Positions 9,533 to 17,024 of a stretch of DNA of 64,000 nt are shown here, one piece after another (position 1 is the first letter of the stretch; the number at the start of each line of letters is the position of its first letter). Below the pieces are notes generated by a model that saw nothing but the letters and a program-made list of their open reading frames with translations, ran no database searches and was not told the origin of the DNA. The position numbers and the translations under genes were made by a program. Origin of the DNA: Myroides profundi (GTDB lineage: Bacteria > Bacteroidota > Bacteroidia > Flavobacteriales > Flavobacteriaceae); contig NZ_CP010817.1 in assembly GCF_000833025.1 (NCBI RefSeq), forward strand, positions 1,674,001 to 1,738,000, written 5' to 3'.

Positions 9533-10561
9533 ATGAAATACATTAAATCATTAACGTTTTTGAGTGCTACAGTATTAGCAGCAATGGGAACAACTGCTAC
9601 AGCACAATCAATAGATCAAAATAAACAAGTAGGAAAAGGACTATATGAAGTTGCTTACAATAGTGTGGACAATGGAGTATATGTTGCTTCTGTAATCGAT
9701 TTTAAAACTAAAGAAGGAGTTGTTTATAAATTAAATGGCAATGACTTATCTGTTGAAAAAGAGTACAGTGTGAATGGGAATCCTGTATTTGGTATTGCAG
9801 TAAATGAAAAGACTCAAAAGATTTATGGAACGAATACAACTACTAATGCAGTGACTGTAATCGACTTAAAAACAGGAGCTACTAAAGTAATTCCAGGAAC
9901 GAATGAGAGCGGTCACAATAGAGAAATTGCTATTGATGAGAAGACAAATACTATTTATGCATCAGACACACAACAAGATGGTAAAGTGTGGATCATTGAT
10001 GGAGATAAAGATGTATTAAAAGGATATATAGACAATACAGGTATTTTTACAGCAGGACTTACTTTTGATACTAAAACGAAGAAGTTATACGCTGCTAATA
10101 TGGGAACGAATGAAGTAGCTATTATTGATCCAACAACTAAAAAAGTGATTAAGAAGTTTGCTTCAGGTGGAGAAAGTCCAATTAATGTTTCTATTGATGA
10201 ATCAGGAAGAAGATTGTTTGTGACAAATTCTTCTACAGGGTTAACAGTATTAAATGCTGACAGTGGGGAGTTACTAAAAGTAGTAAAGTTTAAAGGAGGA
10301 TCTTTAGGAGTAAACTATTTGCCAAAACAAGATAAAATTGTTTTAGCAAATAGAGAAAGCGGTAAAACTGTTATTGTTGATGGTAAAACCTATGAAGTAG
10401 TTACAGAATTAGAGACAGGAAGTCATCCTAATACTGTAGCAGTAAACAAAAATACAGGAGTAGCTTATGTTACAAATAAAACAAAGAGAATGCCTAAAGT
10501 TGAAGGGCAAGAAGCTGCAGTAGATACGAATGGTGATACTGTGAGTAAAGTACAATTATAA
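9533..10561 (+). CDS. YncE-like secreted beta-propeller protein
   Basis: A 342-residue protein with a signal peptide (cleavage near TATAQS) and a seven-bladed propeller built of YVTN/YncE-type repeats, for example TQKIYGTNTTTNAVTVID, KKLYAANMGTNEVAIID and NTGVAYVTNKT. E. coli YncE is a periplasmic, iron-regulated protein of this fold. As the last gene of a receptor-lipoprotein-esterase operon it probably helps handle the imported ligand in the periplasm. No catalytic motif is visible. It starts 10 bp after the esterase stop and is followed by a terminator. Confidence 0.8.
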   Translation: MKYIKSLTFLSATVLAAMGTTATAQSIDQNKQVGKGLYEVAYNSVDNGVYVASVIDFKTKEGVVYKLNGNDLSVEKEYSVNGNPVFGIAVNEKTQKIYGTNTTTNAVTVIDLKTGATKVIPGTNESGHNREIAIDEKTNTIYASDTQQDGKVWIIDGDKDVLKGYIDNTGIFTAGLTFDTKTKKLYAANMGTNEVAIIDPTTKKVIKKFASGGESPINVSIDESGRRLFVTNSSTGLTVLNADSGELLKVVKFKGGSLGVNYLPKQDKIVLANRESGKTVIVDGKTYEVVTELETGSHPNTVAVNKNTGVAYVTNKTKRMPKVEGQEAAVDTNGDTVSKVQL

Positions 10562-10591
10562 AATCAAAGCTCATCTATTATAATTAGGAAG

Positions 10592-10624
10592 TGGCTACTC
10601 TGTAATGGAGTAGCCATTTTTTTT
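10592..10624 (+). terminator. Terminator of the TonB/esterase operon
   Basis: A 9-bp stem (TGGCTACTC pairing with GAGTAGCCA), a 7-nt loop and an 8-T run follow the YncE-like gene. Confidence 0.88.
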
Positions 10625-10743
10625 AGTATCTGTTAATATTGTCTGTTTTGAGTATTGTTTAGTTGTGTAAAATTTTATAAAAGTTATTTGATTATGGATG
10701 ATTTATTGATTATAATCGTATTTTTAACATAAAATAGAGTACA

Positions 10744-11355
10744 GTGAGAAACGAGGAGCTTAGATTAAAGAAAGAAGATTTCTATCTACCATTATTGTTG
10801 GTAGGAGTGATGTGGTTTATATTCGGTTTACAACAATTAGGTATATTTCAAGATTGTTATGGAGTAATTCCTTGGCGTATAGAAGGCATTAAAGGAATTT
10901 TTCTAAGTCCTCTATTTCATGGTGGATTAGACCATATTATTAGTAATACTTTACCCTTATTTATACTTAGTGTAGTACTGTTTCTGTTTTATAAAAAGCA
11001 AGCGTATACGGTACTTATTATGGGATGGATTACCTCAGGCTTAGTCTTGTGGCTCTTGCCTGATTTTGGTTACTTCCAGACAAGTATGATGAGTTGTCAT
11101 ATAGGAGCAAGTGGATTGATTTATATGCTCTTTTTCTTTCTATTCTTTAGTGGAATATTTATTCGCAAGCTAGTTTTAATCTTAGTATCTATTATCATTG
11201 GGATACTATATGGAGGACTAGTTTATGGAGTACTACCTAGTTATGTCGCAGAGGGTGTTTCTTGGCAAGGACATTTAGTAGGAGCTTTAGTGGGGTTAGT
11301 GTTTGCCTATCAGATGAATAGGAAGAAAAGTAAAAGAAAATATAGAAGGAAGTAA
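10744..11355 (+). CDS. Rhomboid-family intramembrane serine protease
   Basis: A 203-residue membrane protein with about six transmembrane helices. It has the rhomboid catalytic pair: GASG with the nucleophilic Ser (CHIGASGLIYML) and a His in the last helix (GHLVGALVGLVF). The helix-2 motif with His and Asn is also present (HGGLDHIISNTLPLF). It would cut transmembrane segments of unknown substrates in the inner membrane. The start is GTG at 10744; no upstream in-frame ATG is available. It stands alone. The basic tail (NRKKSKRKYRRK) is cytosolic by the positive-inside rule. Confidence 0.87.
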   Translation: MRNEELRLKKEDFYLPLLLVGVMWFIFGLQQLGIFQDCYGVIPWRIEGIKGIFLSPLFHGGLDHIISNTLPLFILSVVLFLFYKKQAYTVLIMGWITSGLVLWLLPDFGYFQTSMMSCHIGASGLIYMLFFFLFFSGIFIRKLVLILVSIIIGILYGGLVYGVLPSYVAEGVSWQGHLVGALVGLVFAYQMNRKKSKRKYRRK

Positions 11356-11452
11356 GCTACATTAAGTGTGGTTTTTACATTAAAACCTTGTTTAAATGTG
11401 ATGTTGTTTAGTAGAAAAACTACTTTTTATAGTAAAATTAACAAGTCTAATA

Positions 11453-11482
11453 TTGTCATATTTCAGAAAAAAAATATTTTTG
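11453..11482 (+). promoter_or_regulatory. Promoter immediately before the 11487 gene
   Basis: TTG (11453-11455), a 19-bp spacer and TATTTTTG (11475-11482) match the phylum's -33/-7 pattern. The -7 box ends only 4 bp before the ATG, so the transcript would be nearly leaderless. Confidence 0.6.
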
Positions 11483-11486
11483 TGAT

Positions 11487-11789
11487 ATGAAATATGTATC
11501 ACTAATTGTATTATTATTCTTTGTAAACTTTATCGCTACGCCGACTATTGCGGTGCTAGCTGGCATTGAATTAGAGATACCTTCTGTGACCATTTCTGAA
11601 GAAAATAAAAAGCCAATCACTAATGCAGAAGAAGAGCACAAAGGACATTTGTGGGATTTATCTGCTTCTAATCATCTTAATTTAGTAGATGTAGGGGAAG
11701 GATTGGAATTAAACTTCTCTCATTTGAAACTTGTGTATGAATCACAAGAGTTCGATATCTTATTACCCCCTCCTGAACGTTTAGTTTAA
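11487..11789 (+). CDS. Small exported protein of unknown function
   Basis: A 100-residue protein with a hydrophobic N-terminus (residues 4-28) that is a signal peptide or membrane anchor, followed by an acidic, mostly polar domain ending in LLPPPERLV. I do not recognise the family. It is supported by a matching promoter, by coding-like composition and by its lone position between rhomboid and SulP genes. A 61-residue frame on the other strand across the same bases is taken to be a shadow. Confidence 0.6.
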   Translation: MKYVSLIVLLFFVNFIATPTIAVLAGIELEIPSVTISEENKKPITNAEEEHKGHLWDLSASNHLNLVDVGEGLELNFSHLKLVYESQEFDILLPPPERLV

Positions 11790-12299
11790 TATGACTTCTA
11801 TTAGTAAACACTAGTAGAGGATTTAGCAAAAGACATTTTATAGGTTATTTGCCTATCTATTTTAATAGAGATGGATGATTATAGTTCATTCTAAAACTAG
11901 CAATTGATAGATCAATGAACAGTAATTACGCAATGCAAATCGGAATTAGTACTATAATCATACGATAGTATAATGATAGCGTTATAGAAAGAGTTATGGC
12001 TTAGAATCTTTTTGTAGTATTTAGCTAATACTGTTTCTTGGTTTGTGTTCTGTAGAGTATGTGTTATGTTTCCTTTAGTTACCTATGATGTCTTTTGTTG
12101 TAACGAAAGTCTTCTTTTGCAAAATGGTTAATTGTCAGCAATTAAGAAGCCTTTAGTTCGTTAATCATTTCTTTTTTAGCTTTTAAGTATTGAATAAGTC
12201 AATATTTACCTTCTTGATTTTTTGGATAACAATGAATCAACAGACATTCTATTGCCTTTATCTGTGGCTAAAAAAGAAAAAACTAAACGTAAAATAACA
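11790..12299. other. Gene-free spacer before the SulP transporter
   Basis: About 500 bp with stop codons in all frames. I see no RNA gene, repeat or convincing promoter. The TTG-initiated frame starting at 12222 would extend the SulP protein by 26 polar residues, which I reject in favour of the ATG at 12300. Confidence 0.5.
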
Positions 12300-13841
12300 A
12301 TGACAAAAAATATGAGTATGGCAGCACTTAAGAAGAGTGTTGCTCCAGGCCTTGTGGTCTTTTTAGTCGCACTTCCACTGTGTTTAGGAATTGCGTTAGC
12401 TTCTGGTGCACCCCCTATTGCAGGTATTATTTCAGGTGTGGTAGGAGGAGTAATAGTTGGATTACTGAGTAATTCAAATATTAGTGTAAGTGGTCCAGCA
12501 GCAGGTTTAGCGGCTATTATATTAGGAGCTATAACGGAGCTAGGATCATTCGAATTATTACTTACAGCAGGTATTATTGCAGGAGTTTTACAAGTGATAT
12601 TAGGATTGTTAAGATCAGGTACTATTGCCAACTATTTTCCATCAAGTGTAATAGAGGGGATGTTAGCAGGTATTGGGTTAGTGATTTTAATTAAACAATT
12701 GCCATTGGTTTTTGGAGTAGATGCTTTAGGTGATATCACCTCTTTTGCATCTGTCCAGTTGGGTACGGTGATTATTACTGCTATTTCATTAGCCATATTA
12801 TTACTGTGGAATAAGATGAAGTGGACTAAGAAAGTTTCTTTTTTACCAGCAGCTTTAATTGTAGTGGTAGTCGGTATTTTGATTAACCAGTTTTGGATTG
12901 CTACAGGTAGTTCTTTAGCTATCGAACCATCGAGATTAGTGTCAATCCCTATGTTTGATAGTTTATCAGATATCAGTTCCATATTTGTTTTTCCAGATTG
13001 GACAGGATTTGCTAATCCTGCTGTATGGATGATTGGAGGGACTATTGCTATTGTGGCTTCTATTGAAACCTTATTGTGTATTGAGGCGACAGATCGCTTA
13101 GATCCATTGAAGAGACATACAGATACTAATAGAGAGTTAAAAGTACAAGGGATAGGGAACATTCTAAGCTCTATGATAGGAGGACTTCCGATGACTTCCG
13201 TAGTAGTACGTTCTTCTGCTAATGTGAATGCAGGAGGATTGTATAAAGCATCTGCAGTCATTCATGGTATTTTCTTATTAATAGCAGTTATCTCCTTGCC
13301 TTTAGTATTAAATATGATCCCTTTAGCATCTTTAGCGGCAGTATTAATCTTAGTGGGGTATAACCTAGCTCGTCCAGCTATTCTTATGCACTTTTGGCAT
13401 AAAGGATACACACAGTTTATTCCTTTTATCATCACATTTATTATGGTAGTAGTAACAGATTTACTTGTTGGCGTCCTTGTAGGTATGGGAGTGAGTGTAT
13501 TATTCTTACTAATCGGAAATGTAAGAAAAGCATTCTCTATGCATCGTCAGATAAAACAAGAGCAAGTAATATATACCTTGACTTTAGCAGAAGAGGTATC
13601 GTTCTTGAACAAGACAGCGATTAAAAACAGACTTTATCAATTACCAGATAATTGTCACTTGGCTATAGACGCAAAGCGTATGGGGTATATCCATGTAGAT
13701 GTCTTAGAGCTTATAGAGACGTTTATAAATGAAAAGGCAAAAGAAAAAAACATACTGATTACAACAACAGGTTTTCACAAAGAAGTGAAAGTATCAGGAG
13801 ACCAACAAAACATTATTTTATCACATAGAAAAACTATTTAA
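12300..13841 (+). CDS. SulP-family anion transporter, probable bicarbonate importer
   Basis: A protein of about 513 residues with many membrane helices. The SulP signatures are visible: PGLVVFLVALPLCLGIALASG near the start, SVSGPAAGLAAI, SSVIEGMLAGIGLVI and the ETLLCIEATDRLD plus GGLPMTSVVVRSSANVNAGG segments. The C-terminal 100 residues (from EEVSFLNKTAIKNRL) look like a reduced STAS domain. SulP proteins carry sulfate, bicarbonate or other anions. The carbonic anhydrase gene that starts 2 bp after the stop suggests bicarbonate; this is inference from context. Start: ATG at 12300. Confidence 0.88.
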   Translation: MTKNMSMAALKKSVAPGLVVFLVALPLCLGIALASGAPPIAGIISGVVGGVIVGLLSNSNISVSGPAAGLAAIILGAITELGSFELLLTAGIIAGVLQVILGLLRSGTIANYFPSSVIEGMLAGIGLVILIKQLPLVFGVDALGDITSFASVQLGTVIITAISLAILLLWNKMKWTKKVSFLPAALIVVVVGILINQFWIATGSSLAIEPSRLVSIPMFDSLSDISSIFVFPDWTGFANPAVWMIGGTIAIVASIETLLCIEATDRLDPLKRHTDTNRELKVQGIGNILSSMIGGLPMTSVVVRSSANVNAGGLYKASAVIHGIFLLIAVISLPLVLNMIPLASLAAVLILVGYNLARPAILMHFWHKGYTQFIPFIITFIMVVVTDLLVGVLVGMGVSVLFLLIGNVRKAFSMHRQIKQEQVIYTLTLAEEVSFLNKTAIKNRLYQLPDNCHLAIDAKRMGYIHVDVLELIETFINEKAKEKNILITTTGFHKEVKVSGDQQNIILSHRKTI

Positions 13842-13843
13842 TT

Positions 13844-14467
13844 ATGAATTCATTTACAAAAGAAATATTAGCAAATACAACACCAGCACAAAGCTTAGAA
13901 TTATTATTAGAAGGAAATAACCGCTTTGTAAATAACTTGAAGTTTAACCGAAACTTCTTACACCAACTACAAGAGACTAAGGATGGTCAACATCCCCATG
14001 CCGTTATTTTGAGCTGTATGGATAGTCGTGCCCCACTAGAGCATGTATTAGATCAGGGGATAGGAGATATCTTTAGTTTAAGAATAGCAGGTAATGTATT
14101 GACAGATGAAGTAATCGGAAGTATGGAGTATGCCTGTAATGTAGTTGGTAGTAAATTAATCATGGTATTAGGACACAGTAGATGTGGTGCTGTGACAGGT
14201 GCATGTAATCACACAACTTTAGGTAAACTAGACACTATATTAGAACGCATCCACCCAGTAGTAGATAAAGTTCGCCAAAAACACAGTAATGAAGATTTGT
14301 CAGCATCAGAATTAGTAGAGTTAGTGACGATGGAGAATGTAAGAACGATAGTCGCACAGTTGCAAGAAGTGAGTCCTTCGTTGACTAAATTGATTGCTGA
14401 AGAAAAAATAGGTGTAGTAGGAGCTTATTATGATGTAGTAAGTGGGAAGGTTGAATTGATCTGTTAA
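13844..14467 (+). CDS. Beta-class carbonic anhydrase
   Basis: A 207-residue cytosolic zinc enzyme interconverting CO2 and bicarbonate. The zinc ligands are in place: C58 and D60 in SCMDSRAP, H111 and C114 in GHSRCGAVTGA. Length and motif spacing fit the beta class. It starts 2 bp after the SulP gene, so transporter and enzyme are very likely co-expressed. Together they would supply bicarbonate for carboxylases or balance pH. Confidence 0.94.
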   Translation: MNSFTKEILANTTPAQSLELLLEGNNRFVNNLKFNRNFLHQLQETKDGQHPHAVILSCMDSRAPLEHVLDQGIGDIFSLRIAGNVLTDEVIGSMEYACNVVGSKLIMVLGHSRCGAVTGACNHTTLGKLDTILERIHPVVDKVRQKHSNEDLSASELVELVTMENVRTIVAQLQEVSPSLTKLIAEEKIGVVGAYYDVVSGKVELIC

Positions 14468-14492
14468 GATTATTATTGATTAGAGGAGAAAG

Positions 14493-14519
14493 GGGTGTCA
14501 TTCGTGATACCCTTTTTTT
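14493..14519 (+). terminator. Terminator after carbonic anhydrase
   Basis: An 8-bp stem (GGGTGTCA pairing with TGATACCC, one G-T) closed by a TTCG loop, with a T run. It abuts the stop of the convergent toxin gene and may serve both directions. Confidence 0.85.
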
Positions 14520-14811
14520 ATACAGGATACTTATCACTGTTCTGAGAAGTATTAAAAACAGCTACTATATGTATCATTTGCTTATAAGGATCGACTCTAA
14601 AAAAAATGACATACGGAAATTTCTTAATAGAAATAACTCGTATGTCATTGTATCTTATCTGAAAGAAAGGATTGCTTTTTAATACCTTCAATGTTTTATC
14701 AAATTCTTTTTTAAAGGAATTTAGAATACGTTTAGATATCAAAATATAATACTCAAATATAGCATCTAAGTCATGTATAGCACTTGGAAGTATAACTATA
14801 TTATAAGTCAT
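14518..14811 (-). CDS. RelE/ParE-family toxin
   Basis: A protein of about 97 residues when started at the Met of MTYNIVILPSAIHDLD. It has the ParE/RelE layout: a first strand, then the helix D-L-D-A-I-F-E-Y-Y, a long helix FKKEFDKTLKVLKSNP, then strands ending in RVDPYKQMIHIVAVFNTSQ. ParE toxins act on gyrase and RelE toxins cut mRNA; sequence alone does not decide which. It overlaps the antitoxin gene by 11 bp, the usual antitoxin-first order. A longer frame upstream to 14874 lies inside the antitoxin gene and is not used. Confidence 0.82.
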   Translation of the reverse strand: MTYNIVILPSAIHDLDAIFEYYILISKRILNSFKKEFDKTLKVLKSNPFFQIRYNDIRVISIKKFPYVIFFRVDPYKQMIHIVAVFNTSQNSDKYPV

Positions 14812-15016
14812 ATTTTTTGTATAGTTCATTAAGTGCCTTATCAAGAGAAATATAACTCTCACTAGGTTCTGCAAGCCTTTGTTCTAAGATGCCTTGTTGT
14901 TCTAGAGTTAGGTTAAGGTCATTAATCTGTTCACTATAATCAGCACCAATTATCTCAAGAAACTCTTGAAATACTGCTTTTTTATCATTTGGTATTATGA
15001 CGTGATAGTTTATCAT
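14801..15016 (-). CDS. Antitoxin of the RelE/ParE-type pair
   Basis: A 71-residue protein encoded directly upstream of and overlapping the toxin gene. It has a beta-rich start (MINYHVIIPNDKKAVFQEF) and a C-terminal helix with SYISLDKALNELYKKYDL, which would wrap the toxin. I cannot assign a DNA-binding fold with certainty. Function is deduced mainly from gene order, size and overlap. The promoter should lie between 15017 and the IS element. Confidence 0.75.
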   Translation of the reverse strand: MINYHVIIPNDKKAVFQEFLEIIGADYSEQINDLNLTLEQQGILEQRLAEPSESYISLDKALNELYKKYDL

Positions 15017-15183
15017 AGCGTATGGGTTAAGTTGTTGATAATTAATTGTGTACTCTTCTACAAAGGTATTTATTTTTATTTGATAATTATTTATATATTC
15101 AAATATTTACTAATTTATGTAATCTAGTTAAGTAAGGTAGACTATTTATGATAAGTGTACACTTATAGTAGTGTGGGATGAGT

Positions 15184-15209
15184 TGACCCGTCCTAAAAAA
15201 ACTGTACAG
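15184..15209 (+). repeat. IS left inverted repeat
   Basis: The outer end is TG with the shared core CGTCCTA and inner ACTGTACAG. It pairs with the right end at 16716-16741. Confidence 0.85.
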
Positions 15210-15227
15210 TTTTTAAAACATTAAAAG

Positions 15228-15761
15228 ATGGGAAGAGAACCAAAAAACAAAGAGCGTTATCATTTAAAATTCATAGAACAAATAGTTCAAGAAATAGAGA
15301 ATGGAGCAAGTCAAAATTCGGTAATTCGCGAGTATAGCCTAAATAAATCTACGCTAAATCGTTGGGTTAAGAAATATGCAAGTCCCGAGTATCATGCTAC
15401 ACGTAAGAATAAAGTTTATTCAGAAAGCCTTAAACGTCAAGTAGTTCATAGTATTACGGAACACCATATGACAGCACAAGAAGCCTGTATAATGTATGGT
15501 GTAGAAAGAATAAGTACAATAAATAACTGGTTGTTAGTTAATTATAATAAAAACATAGATATTTGTAATGAAATTGATATTCCGTCACTTATGGAAGAAA
15601 AAACATCCAATACAGAATCTTTAGAAATTAAAGCTTTAAAAAAGGCTTTATCAGAGGCACAATTTAAGATAGTAGCTTTAAATACATTGATAGATGTAGC
15701 AGAGAAAAGTTTGGATATTGATATCAGAAAAAAGTCTGGTTCCAAGCAGTTGAAGAAGTAA
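15228..15761 (+). CDS. IS3-family transposase OrfA
   Basis: A 177-residue helix-turn-helix protein of the IS element. Two HTH units are visible: residues 10-45 (QIVQEIENGASQNSVIREY..KSTLNRWVKKY) and residues 60-105 (YSESLKRQVVHSITEHHMTAQEACIMYG). A C-terminal helix (EIKALKKALSEAQFKIVALNTLI) is the likely leucine-zipper dimerisation region. It binds the IS ends and is the N-terminal part of the OrfAB transposase. Near its end it contains the slippery heptamer A-AAA-AAG (15728-15734). Confidence 0.92.
   Translation: MGREPKNKERYHLKFIEQIVQEIENGASQNSVIREYSLNKSTLNRWVKKYASPEYHATRKNKVYSESLKRQVVHSITEHHMTAQEACIMYGVERISTINNWLLVNYNKNIDICNEIDIPSLMEEKTSNTESLEIKALKKALSEAQFKIVALNTLIDVAEKSLDIDIRKKSGSKQLKK
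15728..15734 (+). promoter_or_regulatory. Programmed -1 frameshift site (A AAA AAG)
   Basis: In the OrfA frame the codons are aga-aaa-aag. Slipping back one base moves ribosomes into the OrfB frame, which is open from before this site to 16663 (reading VWFQAVEEVKLLYPN next). This is the standard way IS3 elements make the OrfAB fusion. Confidence 0.85.
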
Positions 15762-16663
15762 AACTCTTATACCCTAATAAGGGAATAAAAAAAATATGTC
15801 AACTGTTTGGTAAAACTCGAAGTGCTTATTATCAGTCAATAGACAGATACGCAAGTCAATCTATTAAAGATGAGATTATTCTTCAAGAAGTTTTAAATAT
15901 TAGAGCTACTCTACCAAGAGTAGGTACTCGAAAACTTCAACATATGTTACAAGAACGCTTAGGTTCGCACAATATAAGCGTAGGAAGAGATTATCTGTTT
16001 GATTTATTAGACAGTCATAAAATGTTGGTTAGGCAACGAAAGCGCAAAGCATATACAACAGACTCCAGAGCTTGGAGAGGACAGTATTTAGACTTGTATA
16101 ATGGAGTAAAAGTTACTAGACCAGAACAATTTTGGGTAAGTGACATCACCTATATCAGGTTAAATAATACTTGGGGCTATTTAAGTTTAATCACAGATGC
16201 TTATTCTCATAAAATAATGGGCTATAGTTTTAGCTTAGATTTAACTACTAATGGATGCTTACAAGCCTTGAAAATGGCATTAAAGAACAGGATTTATACA
16301 GAGAAACTTATTCATCATTCAGATCGAGGATGTCAATACTGCAGTAGTGTTTATACTAAAATACTGATAGAAAACAACATATCTATTAGTACAACACAAG
16401 GTGGTGAACCAAGAGATAATGCAATAGCTGAGCGTGTAAATGGTATAATTAAAGGTGAATTTGATTTAAACTATTCAAGTTTAGGTTATCAAAAAACGAT
16501 TGATAAAATTAAGAATAGTATAGAAGCTTATAACCAAATTAGACCTCATGATAGTTGTGATAGGTTAACTCCAAATCAAGCTCATTTAAAGACAGGTATT
16601 CTAACTAAGAGATGGAAGAATTATTACAAGACTAATAAACAAAAACAACAACCTGTACAGTAA
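15735..16663 (+). CDS. IS3-family transposase OrfB (DDE integrase domain), made by frameshift
   Basis: Catalytic part of the transposase. The first ATG in this frame is at 15944, but the open frame and homology begin at the slippery site. The first 70 residues (LYPNKGIKKICQLFGKTRSAYY; IRATLPRVGTRKLQ) are the normal HTH_21-like region of OrfB. The DDE triad is intact: Asp in FWVSDITY (codon at 16142), Asp in HHSDRGCQY (16322) and Glu in NAIAERVNG (16430), with 35 residues between the last two as in IS3. The end RPHDSCDRLTPNQAH is also family-typical. Confidence 0.9.
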
Positions 16664-16741
16664 TAAAAGGATTAATAAAAATCTGTACAGTATTAAGTAG
16701 GATTATTAACTATAGCTGTACAGTTATAGTAGGACGAGACA
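16663..16741 (+). repeat. IS right end with three spaced CTGTACAG palindromes
   Basis: Between the OrfB stop and the tip, the 8-bp palindrome CTGTACAG occurs three times (near 16653, 16683 and 16716), about 30-33 bp apart, each followed by a similar AT-rich stretch and GGA. The left end has one copy (15202-15209). The last copy belongs to the terminal inverted repeat. They look like transposase-binding sites. Confidence 0.7.
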
Positions 16742-16755
16742 AGTCTTAGTTGCGT

Positions 16756-16820
16756 TGAGTCCGTAGTGAGTCCGTTATGAGTCCGTACTCACTCCGTTAT
16801 TTTATAGAAAATAACGGAGT
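16756..16820. repeat. 11-bp x 4 direct-repeat element with hairpin, copy 1
   Basis: Four adjoining 11-bp units: TGAGTCCGTAG, TGAGTCCGTTA, TGAGTCCGTAC, TCACTCCGTTA. An 11-bp AT-rich spacer follows, then the inverted copy ATAACGGAGT. The last unit and the inverted copy form a perfect 10-bp stem (16791-16800 with 16811-16820). The sequence is closely related to 51157-51221 and has the same layout as 40032-40110. It begins 15 bp after the right tip of the IS element. Confidence 0.85.
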
Positions 16821-17024
16821 CATTACACTATCATAATAGAGATAGTAGAGAAAGATGGTAAACTAAGTCAGAATGAAAGTCAAGGATAGCTCTTCTTTTG
16901 TCTTTTCAGTCTATAAAAATGTTGATTCACACTTGTTTATTTATCTTATATGCTGACTTTTTTTTAATTTGCAGAAACCTAAATATATTCAATATTATAT
17001 TTAGTTCACTTAGAATGACACAGA

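Larger units (their letters stand above)
15184..16741 (+). mobile_element. Complete IS3-family insertion sequence (1558 bp)
   Basis: The ends are imperfect inverted repeats of about 26 bp matching at 21 positions. The left end starts TGACCCGTCCTA and reaches ACTGTACAG; the right end, read inward, starts TGTCTCGTCCTA and reaches ACTGTACAG. The element is flanked by a 3-bp direct repeat AGT (15181-15183 and 16742-16744), a normal IS3 target duplication. It holds two overlapping reading frames joined by a -1 slippery site and has an intact DDE triad, so it appears complete and recently active. Confidence 0.93.

Noticed and set aside
12206..13261. Minus-strand frames opposite the SulP gene
   Set aside because: Shadows of the SulP transporter; low-complexity translation without family features.
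14476..14682. Small plus-strand frame after carbonic anhydrase
   Set aside because: It runs through a terminator and lies opposite the toxin gene.
16663..16741. Separate second IS end or IS remnant
   Set aside because: The three palindromes fit subterminal sites of the one complete IS; there is no second target duplication.
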